The notes under the pieces were generated by a model. The model searched no databases. It was not told where the DNA came from and saw only the letters and a program-made list of their open reading frames with translations. Below, one piece after another: positions 11,131-21,946 of a stretch of 64,000 nucleotides of DNA (positions are counted from its first letter, which is position 1; the number at the start of each line of letters is the position of its first letter). The stretch comes from Seiridium cupressi. Lineage: Eukaryota > Ascomycota > Sordariomycetes > Amphisphaeriales > Sporocadaceae. A program made the position numbers and the translations under genes. The stretch lies in the NCBI GenBank assembly GCA_036674765.1, contig JARVKI010000042.1:124001-188000 (forward strand), written 5' to 3'.

Positions 11131-14100
11131 ATGAGTTTTGGTTTTGGTGTCGGGGATTTCCTCGCCGTTATTAAGCTTGCTAACGAGATTCGGACGGTCT
11201 TCGCGGGCGCGCCTGATCAGTTTAAGCAGATAACCGCCGAGTGCGTTCGATTTGCTGTTCCCCCATTTGAAGCGTACAATCGCTAATATGCCATTTACCT
11301 AGTGTCCGGAATCTTTCTATCGTCCTTCAAGATGTCGAAGTCTTTACGATCGAACACGACGTGACCGAGGCCTAGGAGAAGAACCTACACGAGATCCGCG
11401 AGAGTTATCGGTGCGTATTAGAAGATACGCAACAAGAATTGCACAAATATTACAGCCTGGACTTAAGAGGTGGGACCTATAAAGAACGTGCGAAAAGGCT
11501 CTGGAAGCGAGTACAATGGGAGCCCGATGAGATTCGTAACCTTAGAAGTCGGATTACCGCCAACATTACTGCCCTCAATGCCTTCACCGCTGCCAACACC
11601 AGGGATAATGTCACGAAGCTAGTGGAGCGACAAGATCAGCAATAACGAAAGGAAATCTTAGACTGGCTCACGCCGATTGGATCTGCTCCTTAACAGTCCG
11701 ACGTGATCTGTTGTCGACAGGAAAGGACAGGCCAGTGGCTTATTAACTCGCCTAAGTACGCTAAATGGCAAACAACGAAAAGAGAGATTTTATTCTGCTA
11801 TAGCATTCCTGGAGCGGGCAAGACCATCCTCTCGTCCATTGTCGTGGACGACCTACAAGAGAATTATTACTCCAGGACAGATGTTGTAATATGTTATTTT
11901 TATTACGATTTCAAGCGTTAGGGCGAACAAAGCCTCGAAAGTGTAACTCTGAATATCTTAAGACAGCTGGGCCAAGCGGGTGCTGGCATACCCGGGAGTT
12001 TAAAAGTGCTTTTTAATCGGTACCAAGCTAAAAGTGGCCGACCAAGTCGTGACGAAGCTATTAAAACACTTCATTCTATTATTAGGTCATTTTTAAGAAT
12101 TTTTATCGTGGTCGACGCACTCGACGAGTGTTAAACATTTAACAGCTGCCAAAAAGAGCTTATATCGCAGCTAATTGAACTTCAACGCCTCGCTAACGTC
12201 AACATACTGGCGACTTCGCGCCCCGTGCCCCATATCATGGACAAATTCCGGGACTACACGTCACTAGAGATTCGTGCCAGCAAAGACGACATCAAATGTT
12301 ATATTAATAGGAACAAACAAGATCTCCCGGGCTTTGTGAATGACAGTCCAGAGCTACTGGAAGAGGTTACGACTACAATAATGGGTGCTGTCGATGGGAT
12401 GTATGTACTAATTGCTGAAACTCTTACCTCGCTAACGTTTACAGGTTCCTGCTCGCGAAACTCCATCTTGACTCTTTAAAAGGGAAGAGGTCACTAAGAA
12501 AGCTCCGGGAGGTTCTGGCCACCTTGGCTAAAGGAAATGATACCTATAATGAAATATACCGTAACACTATACTGCGGATTCACGGGCAGCTCGCGGATTA
12601 GAAGGACCTTGCTAATTAAACTTTAATGTGGATTGTGCACGCAAAAAGACCTCTAATAACGATTAAACTTGTCTATATATTAAGCGTCGAAATCAATAAG
12701 CGGGAATTCTTCGAAGATAATACACTAAATATTAGTAACACGCTTTCAGCCTGTTATAGATTGGTGGCTATTAACGGTGAAAGCGATATTATCCGATTAA
12801 TTTACTACACGACATAAGAATTCTTTAATAGGCATAGGAATAAATACTTCCCTCGTGTGGATGTTAAAATGGTAAATACTTATATTACTTACCTGTCCTT
12901 TAATGAATTCCGGAGCGGCCCTTATTAAAAAGAAGAGGTTTTTAAACATAAACTTCTTATATTTCCGTTATATAAATATTTAAGCGATTATTAGGGCTTT
13001 TATGCGAATGGTTATAATGATGAAAGTATACGAGATTTTTTAGACTAGTTAAATCTGGTAAAAGGATCGTGTTAGGCGATAATGGTTAACGATAAATAGG
13101 GAAATTATCTTAAAAGGGTTCCTTATAAAGTGACTGGACTTTATCTTGCTGCGCACTTCGGATTAAATGTTATTATCGTGGCATTAACTTTAGATGATAT
13201 TAACGCTAATGTCCAGGATAGTTATGGTAGGACGCCGCTATCGTGGGCTGTAGAGAACGGCCATAAGGCTGTAGTGCAACTACTGTTAGACAAGAATGCT
13301 CAGGTCGATTTGGCAGATATTGAATATGGGCGGACGCCGCTGTCGTGGGCTGCTCGGTACGGCCACGAGGCTGTAGTGCAACTACTATTGGACAAGAATG
13401 CTCAAGTCGATTCGGCAGACATAAGCGGGCGGACGCCGCTATTATTAGCTGCAGAGAACGGCCACAAGGCTGTAATGCAACTATTACTCGATAAGAATGC
13501 TCAAGTCGATACGACAGATAATATCGGCCAAACGCCGTTATTATAGGCTGCTTGGTACGGCCAAGAGGCGGTCGTGCAACTACTACTAAACAAGAATGCT
13601 CAGGTCGATTTGGCAGACATTAAATATGGGCGGACGCCGCTATTATTAGCTGCAGAGAACGGCCATAAGGCTGTAGTGCAACTACTGCTCGATAAGAATG
13701 CTCAAGTCGATACGGCAGACAATAGCGGCCGAACGCCGTTATCACAGGCTGCAGAGAACGGCCACGAGGCGGTCGTGCAACTACTGCTCGATAAAAATGG
13801 TCAAGCCGACACCTTAGATATTATTAGGTGTTGATGTATAGGATTAAAATGGGCTGTATGGAGACGATTAACCTTTTGCTTGCGTGCCACCATCTCGATG
13901 CTAATGGAACAGATCATTTGGGCTCAGCTGCATTATCCTTCGCTGCCCGTTTTGGTTGGTGACCTTGAGATGTTTAAGCAGATAATAGCTCTGCCCGATA
14001 TCGATTTCCTCTTAGCAGATTCATTCGGCCGGACATCTCTTTGGTGGGCCCGTTACAAAAACATAAAACCATCGCGAGACAGTTACTGGAACTAAACTGC

Positions 14101-14270
14101 TCGAATAATAATGTACTGACGCCTTTTATACCGACTAGAGAGCCTGGTTATTTCAGCATTTATGGCCGAGAGTGTGACATTTGCATGTGTAACATTGAGG
14201 ATCCGTACTATTAGTGTGATGTTTGTACATATACATAGATGGTGACTCTAATATTCGTCAGGAATGCTAG
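11131..14270 (+). pseudogene. NLR-type gene: NACHT-ankyrin-ZZ zinc finger, degraded
   Basis: The N-terminus (FGVGDFLAVIKLANEIR...) is the helical domain common in fungal NLR-like proteins. Intron 11241-11302 (62 nt) restores its continuation VRNLSIVLQDVE. The NACHT domain has Walker A IPGAGKT (about 11810) and Walker B FIVVDALDEC (about 12110). A second intron, 12401-12444, restores DGMFLLAKLHL. A helical linker follows, then at least six ankyrin repeats (about 13205-13830). The end (about 14167-14230) reads CDICMCNIEDPYY-stop-CDVC, a ZZ-type zinc-finger pattern. In-frame stops occur throughout, many at expected Gln positions (DEC*, YTT*EFF), and there is frame loss after the ankyrins. Intact relatives act in fungal non-self recognition and heterokaryon incompatibility. 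The gene lies within the inverted repeats. Confidence 0.85.
13205..13835 (+). repeat. Tandem ankyrin-coding repeats, 99-102 bp period
   Basis: Six near-identical units with VVQLLLDKNAQVD cores beginning near 13271, 13373, 13472, 13571, 13673 and 13772, each preceded by GRTPL and GH(K/E)AV. Units differ by only a few bases, indicating recent duplication or gene conversion within the array. Confidence 0.9.
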
Positions 14271-14461
14271 AGCTTAAGAGCTTGCTGTTTCATAGAAACT
14301 CACATTCTCTTAAAGTCGAGTTGACCAATATATATCCTCTTCGACCCGGCTTCATTATTGCTATTTAGCACACTACCTTATTTAGTGTAATTTGCAATTC
14401 TTTGCAGAATTTCCCGATCGCTTGGATCTATACGACGCTTTGGGCACAGTGTATATCTAGA

Positions 14462-14649
14462 CGGTAAGTATTGTCAGCATTATGAGTACATTTGAAATGG
14501 TCCTTTTTTGGACGGGAGAAGTACCCCGCATTTCAGCTACTCCGTGGGCCTGAAAAAGGTACATATCTATCAGCGCCAAAACTGGACCGTCCGTGCTCAA
14601 AGAAGAGAGAAGAGTAATTAAAAGCGGAGGCCAATTTCGACCTCGTCTG
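14462..14649 (-). repeat. Right terminal inverted repeat
   Basis: Inverted partner of 7217-7405 and followed by TA at 14650-14651. It ends about 280 bp beyond the stop codon of the neighbouring minus-strand cyclase gene, so an insertion here would not have broken that gene. Confidence 0.85.
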
Positions 14650-14930
14650 TAACGAGCTCTAGACCTACTGCTGTTTCGTTCGATTGCCACATTCGCAACA
14701 ATGGTACCCCCGGAGGGCAGCGGGAGAGGGGCTGGCCTGGCCCAGCTTTGGAACAGTTTCATTTCACTTTAGGACCCATTTTCGTCCTTTATTCTTGTTG
14801 TCTGCTACGTAACAGTCAACCACAGGGGAAACAGGACAGAAAAAGATAATAGTTGGACCATGGTTGTGTCGAACTATTCCAAATCAAATTTATCAACGCC
14901 CGCTTGAGACATTGATACAGCTACATAGGT

Positions 14931-16040
14931 TTATTCTGATACGAGTTCCATCATATCTAGCCACTCCATTGTAAAGCCTGTTACAATTTTGGCCCAATCT
15001 CTTACAGTCGGCAGGTCTAGGTGCGCGCCATCGTCGTTCATCGTATGCCAGATGCCAACTGGGAATGGCGATGGGATAAGGTGCAGTGTGTCCACACCGC
15101 GAGTGATGAAGGGGATGTGGTCATCTTGCACGCCGCCTCTGCTAAACTGGTTCGGTTTCTTGTCGGCCTCAGAGAGAAACGGCGTCGACGGATGAGTCTC
15201 CAATAGACCCAAGTTGCGCATCCGCTGCTCGACGCTGGCCATGCCCTGATATGCCCAATGCGTTGTTTGGAAGTATGAAGGCACATTGGGGCTCGCCGTT
15301 CCCAACAAGTCGAGCAGTACGAACATGCTGATTTGCTCTAGTGGGTCTTTGTATGGCGACATGGCCGGGTTCATGGTATTCTCCCACTCTGCTGCCAAGC
15401 TCCTGGCGCCGTACAGCGAGTCCGTCGCCGTCCACGAGACGAAAGCCTCTTCCCCGTCCAGCAGTAGTATTTGCACCCCCATGTCCATAGGCACTGTGCC
15501 TCCCAGTTCGCCGAGTGCTATCATCTCGTCGTGCATTCTCTGCATGTATTCGTCTACGAATCGAGCAACGTGTAGGAGAATCGCACATGGCACAGCGCTG
15601 TCGGTTGCCCCAATAAACCCATCCGGCTTCATCTTGCTATCGTAATGTGCCACGAGCGTTAGGTAGTTGGCCTGCCCCGGCTTCGTCCACGGCGGCTCTC
15701 TCCTCGCTATCAGGTTCGCAAAGGGTATCTGCTTTTTCCCCGTCGCGGGCGTCGTCGATGTCGAGTTCTGCCAAATCAGCTGCCATTTCGGCAGCTCTGT
15801 GCGGAAGAAACCCGCCAGGTGCTCTTGCGCCTTCACCTGGCCAGGCGTGCCGGGGACCCGTGGGATTAATATCGGCGCCAAAAGTCCTCCACTACTTATG
15901 TCGAAGTCGGCTTCGTTCAACGTGAGGTTCCGTAGGAAGTCGTCGGATAGTGCTTGGTAGGCCGGCACGGCGACGAAGAGAATATGCAGGGCCAAGAACG
16001 AGAGAAAACGGCCCCATGGCTGGGTGAAACGGCGCGACAT
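14931..16040 (-). CDS. Glutaminyl-peptide cyclotransferase, M28-type
   Basis: Single-exon, 369 aa. Residues about 12-30 form a hydrophobic signal peptide or anchor, placing the enzyme in the secretory pathway. The metallopeptidase-like zinc set of glutaminyl cyclases is visible: Asp in AHYDSK (about 134), Glu in LDGEEAF (197-198) and His in WHTMNDD (about 332). The family converts N-terminal Gln or Glu of peptides to pyroglutamate. Length and motif spacing fit a full-length protein. The ATG at 16040 directly precedes the signal segment. No defect is seen, although the decayed transposon ends only 280 bp downstream of its stop. Confidence 0.93.
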   Translation of the reverse strand: MSRRFTQPWGRFLSFLALHILFVAVPAYQALSDDFLRNLTLNEADFDISSGGLLAPILIPRVPGTPGQVKAQEHLAGFFRTELPKWQLIWQNSTSTTPATGKKQIPFANLIARREPPWTKPGQANYLTLVAHYDSKMKPDGFIGATDSAVPCAILLHVARFVDEYMQRMHDEMIALGELGGTVPMDMGVQILLLDGEEAFVSWTATDSLYGARSLAAEWENTMNPAMSPYKDPLEQISMFVLLDLLGTASPNVPSYFQTTHWAYQGMASVEQRMRNLGLLETHPSTPFLSEADKKPNQFSRGGVQDDHIPFITRGVDTLHLIPSPFPVGIWHTMNDDGAHLDLPTVRDWAKIVTGFTMEWLDMMELVSE

Positions 16041-17670
16041 GGCTACCTCGGGCCGGCGAAGTGGCCGCGCATCGAAGACGAACAGGTGATTTGTTGGTGT
16101 TCGAGACGAAAGGAAGCGTGCGTGGGCTGCCTGGAGTGCTTTGTTGTCGATGCTGTCGCAATTCCATTCGAGCGCCCTGATCTGGAAGTTGTCGAGGTGT
16201 CCTACGTCTAACGCGAGGGTGGGGCGAGTCGCAGCTGCTAACTAATCCTTGTCTGCGACACATCTCAGGGGTCTTGCCGGCAAGGTCTAGCAGGGGTTGG
16301 GATGGTCCTCCACCGGGGTATTGAAAACACAAACGCTAAAACCGAGAATACTGCATTTTGATTGGCTCCTCAAAGTACACTAATTTTCGATACTTCAAAC
16401 TCACATTTTCAACTCCCATTCTAACTCCCAAAAAGACGGATTAGTTAGCGGTTAGGGTTACTCTGGAATACGGCCATCAGCCCATCTGAGAGCGCAAAAG
16501 AAACGGAGTCCAGAAGTACTTCTTTCCACCCAAATAGGTATAGCGTTGTGTTTTCGACAGTACCGTGCTTGATGAACCCTGCGTCAAGAATTCTCCGCCG
16601 CTATGTGTGATCTCACCCACAATGCATAGTACAATGCGAAAGCTCCATCGATCTGACATCGGCGATGCAAAGCAGAAAGCTTCTAGGCAAGGCGAAGAAA
16701 TACCCCTTCACGGCTTGGTAGCGTTGTTGAAATGCTAGATTACCTCTTGTCACACTGTCTGACTTGATTTGACCTTGGACTGTCTGATGCCTGCCCCATT
16801 GTCCCAATTCTTGGCCTCAGTAATTTGCCACGATATCCTCCCGCCGACTACGAGAGTGTCTCCGCTCAGCGATGCCTGCCACTGTAGAGACAACAATCCC
16901 ATACATCAACATCCAGACGAAGGACTTTTGACTGTTAGGGAGAGTTCAAGGTTTCTAAAGACGTGTAAACTTCTGGCGGAGTGCTTAAACGAGAAGGTTG
17001 GACGACATGTTGTAAATTGTAGCACATGATAATCATTCTCCTACGTGTCGTTCTCAAAGCTCTGCGATATGGAATCACGTAAATAACGGCTTTTTGAGAT
17101 ATTGTCCCAATAACCTCGTGATATCAGTCTATCAAAGTTACATGTAGGCAGTGACGATCCGTTAGCGACCTGACCTTGGCTGCTCAGAAGGGATTGATTA
17201 TTCGGATGTTTCAACAACTGGCTGAGCCCAAGCAACCACAACCCAATTCTTACCAGGAATCGCTTGATCAATTGACGGTGAAATCACATCTTTAACAACT
17301 TCTCATCGCCCTTTCGCCCAGGACGCGGCATATCAATTGCAAGATCTTTGAAGTTGTTCATGCAGCTTCCGCGACTCTGCGTACACATCCTGCACCACTT
17401 TCACGTCTGCGATCGTCCTTGCTCTGATCATTCTTCCAATAACCACCGTACCCTCCTTGGCTCTTGTTCTGACATCCGTTAAAACAGCCGGATCGTTACC
17501 TGCGAATGCGATAGCGCAACTACTACTTCCGTGTTTAGGATAGTTCTGCCTGGAAATCGGCATCAAACTCGCCCATCAATCCAAGACCAGATTGCGATTC
17601 ATCGACTTGAATTTTCCAGAAAGGAATCGAATAACGCTCACGGGAGATCTAGGCGCAGCCCCAAAAAGAA
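16041..17670. other. Intergenic region between divergent genes
   Basis: Divergent spacer between the cyclase and the coiled-coil gene. A minus-strand open frame at 17333-17566 (77 aa, ending LHEQLQRSCN) looks mildly protein-like but I cannot place it. The rest shows only short overlapping frames. Confidence 0.45.
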
Positions 17671-19261
17671 TTGGCCAACTCGGGTCGAGGTCGCAAAGGC
17701 GACAGTGTCTTCCAACTGAAAGGATTTCATGACTGCGTCTCACTTCTTGACCAAGGGAGCCGCGACATTCTCCTCGAGCCTTCCCCGATCGCACAAAAAA
17801 GAGATCCCCCAACGAAAAAGGTGGTGAGGAACTTGACCCTCATCGTCAGGACAGCACTGGCTTACAAGGCTGAGGTGAATTCGCCCGCGTACGCTCAGAT
17901 CGTCGCGAGTGACGTCGGCATTCCAATAGCGGCTCGCCACCCAGAGTGGATCGAACAGATCTTGCGTTTTTATGGCAACGCACGACAATACCGTACAGAG
18001 AATACGCAGTCCAAGAAACCGAAACATTCCATCTTTACGAAGCTTTTTGAAGAGCTGCTTCAGTTAAAAGCTAGCTACCCGATGTATATTGGCAACAATC
18101 CAGACGATCTCAATCGACTACGAGAAGAGTGGAGATCCCTGCTGGCATCACCTATCAGCAATGATTTGTGTGTCGATCTCTGCAATGTGGAATTTGTGAA
18201 GAGTTGTAAGTTATGAACAGCGATTCTTTGTTTGAGCGCTTTGGTATAAAAAATTACGTCTCGCTAAACCAGTCACAGTTCAACAGAAGCATCCGGATAC
18301 TGCTTTCCATGACCTTTCTGCTCTGATGGAAACAGGACGAAGCCCAATCGAATTGGGTTGGTTGTCCGAAGGCCCTATCCCAGGTTTCCTTGGTCACATA
18401 AACGTGGAAGGCGACAAGGCCGAGACCCAAGCGGTGATATCTACTGCCAAACATGCTCTCGAGAGTGGTGACTCCAAATCGAACAAAGCCCCCAACAAAC
18501 GCCAAAGGCTTAACCCAGTCGAGTCCAAGCAAGAGAAGTCTCCAGAACGACTCCTTCAGTCAGATCCCTATGCGGTATACGCAAACGACACTGATCAGCC
18601 CGGTATGGAAGCTAGAATCACCAGGAACATGTTGGTGCCAGCAACTCATGGTGCACGCGCAAAACACATCCCTGCTTCGAACACGGCAGATTCTGCCCGA
18701 GTCGCTTCCTTGATCAGGAATAACAATGTCCATCCGGCACCAAGCGCGCCAACAACACGACCTGATAATGACACATCCAACCGCAGCCTGTCTGGGAAAG
18801 ATAAAAAGGTTAAGCGGCTTGAAACAGCCCTCGAGGAGCATGTCAATCTCATCAAAAACAAGGACACTTTCATCAAGCATGTTGAAAAATCACTCAAACT
18901 CAAGGATGCAATCATCCAGAAACAGGATAGTGTAATTGAGATTTTGAGGGCAACTATCACCGAGCGAGATGACACCATCGAGCAAAGAAATGACAAGATC
19001 TCAAGGTTGGAGATGACCAACGACAAAGCCTTAGAGTTTGGGCAAGCGCTGAAGAAAGACCTAGAGGATCAGTCCAAGGTAATGAAATCCAAAGAGGCTA
19101 TCATCAAACAGAAGCTGGCAAACATTGCGCGAAAGGATAAAAAAACCAACAAGCGCAAACAGCAGTTGGTAGCTGGTGAAAACAACAGCGATAATACTAG
19201 GCTCAAGGGTCTTGAGAAGAAAGTCGCGAAATTGGAGCGCGATATGAAAGCATCTCGTTGA
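17671..19261 (+). CDS. Hypothetical coiled-coil protein, 507 aa
   Basis: Two exons, 17671-18205 and 18273-19261, joined across a 67-nt intron (GTAAGT donor, CCAG acceptor) into 507 aa. Residues about 45-180 form a helical, basic domain with no family I recognise. The middle is polar and probably disordered. Residues about 330-505 are a long Lys/Glu/Asp-rich coiled coil (repeated KDxxIxxxxxxI patterns), ending in Lys/Arg-rich sequence. There is no signal peptide, membrane segment or catalytic motif. The composition suggests a scaffold or nuclear protein, but that is only a guess. The ATG is the first in the open frame; a slightly earlier non-frame ATG at 17531 is ignored. Confidence 0.65.
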
Positions 19262-21946
19262 CGTCTGGCTCAATTCTGGTGCCGGTGATTAATCTTATCA
19301 CACCCGGCTTACCTCCAACTCTCACGGGCAATTTCCGAAGAATTCTGGTTTGATTTGACTGCTTTTACTCTCAATGTGGGTTAGTCATCGACTCAATCTG
19401 ACTTATAACAACTCCACGCATGAGAACGGCTCTGCGTGTCTGTATCTTTGATCGGTTCATTTTCATTGTTCGAGGGGGGAATTCACTCCAGTGGCGCCAC
19501 CGAGCTTATGCTATGCTACTTATGGGAACGACACAGGGAATGGTGTCACATTTTCGGGGATTGCATCCTCAAAAAGACCGGCTGCGTAAGCCCGCTGTCT
19601 TTTAGGTCAGATAGACAACAATATCGCGTTTTATTTTACCAAGTCTTCAGGGTGAAACTTATTTGTGTCTCGTTGTAGGTATGAATCTGATGATCAAATC
19701 ACCAACTTACTTTGGGTTTACTAATGATGATTGATTATGTATTCCTGAACCTCACGAGGTTTGAACCCTAGCTAGCGCCTTGAGGAGGATCTGGCATGTC
19801 TCTTCATGCATGTCGAATATGTAATATCCTCGCAGGCTTGGCGGCAGGAGTCTTCAAAGTTCCAGGGACGACGTAGCTCCCCCTTCACCCTTTTCCTCCA
19901 GCGCCTCCTGAGGGGCATTGGATCGGTTCAGTGGGTTTGGGACAAAGATGCGACATGAAAGTAAGATTATGATGATACGTTCTTTTTACTGGAACATTTG
20001 GTTTATGCCAGGCTTGACGCGCAAGTTTTTATATGCTACTTCGATCTGTGCGCTTTGTACTCGTTCGTTACGGCCTGACGGGAAATTTATCCAATACGTA
20101 TACAATGGACATATCGTGGGAGGTTTTCATGTATCTTTTCTGATATTACGCTGGTCAGATAGGGTTAGTACCAAGATCTGATGAAAATGGAGAACCATCA
20201 AGAAGATTCTAACAGAGGTGACAGGCTCAGAACAGCGCCAAGAGCACATGGTAACAGCGGAAAAACTGGGCAATCTCTACACTCTCGACGCTCTTGTGGA
20301 ACTATTGGATGCCCATTTTATTCGACGTGTCAAGTACACGGCTGGATACGGACGATAGATGCATCAGCTACCTGCCATGAAGTCTAGAGCCGTGAATTCA
20401 TGATTACATGCGCGGGGGCCACAAAAATGCCGTACCGCATGGTAAATTGATCGTGGTATCCCTCCGTCTTGTACAGCGCTTGACATGCGCTTGAATCATA
20501 GTTTATAACTTGTAACATGATCCACGGATGGAATGCCTCCGGATTCGCTTTCCTTTTCTCAACCTTGGCGCTGGCACTGCCCAAAACCAAGTAAGACTTG
20601 ATCCCACTTTAGTCGTCCTTTGGACGGCATAGCGTGAGTAGGTTGGGTGGATCAATGCATACTTTGGGAACAGCTCATCTTTACTGTATGCAACTCCATT
20701 GCATGGATCGTCCTCGAAGCTCTGCCAGATCAGATCATGACCCCATACGTGCAATGCTACATTATGCCCATTATAAATTGTTCCGGTCGAACCCCCACGA
20801 TACGTTTACTCCGTGGGTCAACGAATATATACTGTATATGTCATTGCGAGAATGTCTCCTTGAGGAGTTTCCAAGTATTCAAAACCAGAGACATTCCAGG
20901 TTTGTCGCGCATATTTGATATGATGACCGTTGGGCTTTGAATTGTGGATCCTCTCCTGTCTCAAAGGTCCCATTGCCAGGGCTAAGTCGCGTTACCTGAT
21001 TTAGAGATTCCGGGGATGGAGCCTACGGTCCATGCACGCTAACTTCTAGTGAGCCAATCACTTTTCTACGGCTAGTTATGGCTCCTGCCCCACTGTACTT
21101 CTGGGAACATTGAAGCCAGGTCCGTTTTCGCCCTTGTCAACCTGCACGTTTCTTGGCTCTGGCAAGATCTGTTGGTGTTAGGTTTGGTCTGTAGAATATA
21201 GTCTCGTGACTCCGTACAGACTCCCTCCAATAAGGTGACGGCCTAGCAACACATGCTCGAGCACTCTGGCTCTTCATGAATTGTGGCATGCTGACGTTTT
21301 TGCCAGGTTACGCGCTGTGCAGCACAAGCCCGCTGCAGAGTGGCAGTGCCCTCGGCCGCAGATTCATTCACAGGACCGTGACCCTAAGATGGTTAATGAT
21401 CCTACAAAGGCTTCGCTGGCTCAATCTGAACTCAATTGGGAAGCCATCTGCACATGGTGCACATCGTACAGCATGCATAGCCGGCGCCAAGCTTTAGTGC
21501 GCCAGCCTCAATGGGTCTGCATCCGTGTTATTCTGTTGCCTGGAACATGCGCCCAAGGATCGCCCCCTGAGCCGCGCTGTGTTGTTGCTGTTGAAAATGA
21601 ACGTATCTGAAGATCCGGGAAGTCATCATTCGGGCCTCGTATCATTTGAGTGGCATTGGTCTCTTGGCCATCGCCGTGCGCCTGGTCTCTCCAACTGGTT
21701 GTATTCATCTACGACCTGGGCGTGTAACAATGCTTATGCTCTCTTACTCCACAGCAGCGGCTCGAAACTTTCTCATATCTCACGGCTCCGTCTGAGCTCA
21801 GTAGTGGTCAGACCAAAGTTAATCGACTCCGCAGTTCTGCAGACAAACTCCCGTTACCCATGGAGTTGGATTGAAATAGCTATCGATTTCAATGCAATCA
21901 CCACTTCTCCTCTCCTCTAGCCTCACACTACCTTGAAACGACAGTC
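19262..21946. other. Long gene-poor stretch with one coding-like relic
   Basis: About 2.7 kb without a gene I can support. A plus-strand segment at 20185-20358 reads as 57 open codons with protein-like composition (LYTLDALVELLDAHFIRRV) and then stops, with no start or partner exons visible; it may be a relic. A minus-strand frame at 20503-20754 is weaker. The 3' end should hold the promoter of the ABC transporter. Confidence 0.45.

Larger units (their letters stand above)
7217..14649. mobile_element. Putative 7.4-kb Tc1/mariner-like transposon with NLR cargo, decayed
   Basis: Bounded by inverted repeats of about 190 bp. Both termini start CAGAC, share TCGAAATTGG a few bases in, and abut a TA dinucleotide (7215-7216 and 14650-14651), as expected for a Tc1/mariner target-site duplication. 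Inside, left to right, are a plus-strand conserved-type ORF (about 7960-9588), a convergent minus-strand DD34E transposase (10643-9666) and a plus-strand NACHT-ankyrin-ZZ gene (11131-14270). All are disabled mainly by stop codons of the RIP type. The spacer 10644-11130 has no recognisable gene and may hold promoters. Mariner-type elements are normally 1.3-2.4 kb, so 7.4 kb with cargo is unusual. The alternative is two separate copies of a shorter repeat in opposite orientation that frame unrelated sequence. Confidence 0.62.

Noticed and set aside
11131..14270. Reading the NLR block as part of a Starship element
   Set aside because: No tyrosine-recombinase (captain-type) gene is visible in the window; the bounding repeats and transposase fit a Tc1/mariner-type unit better.
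14457..14762. 101-codon minus-strand frame at the right end of the transposon
   Set aside because: It lies over the right inverted repeat and crosses the element boundary; no matching frame in the left repeat.
19755..19785. tRNA-like T-arm sequence (GGTTTGAACCCT)
   Set aside because: No acceptor stem, anticodon arm or D-arm can be built around it on either strand.
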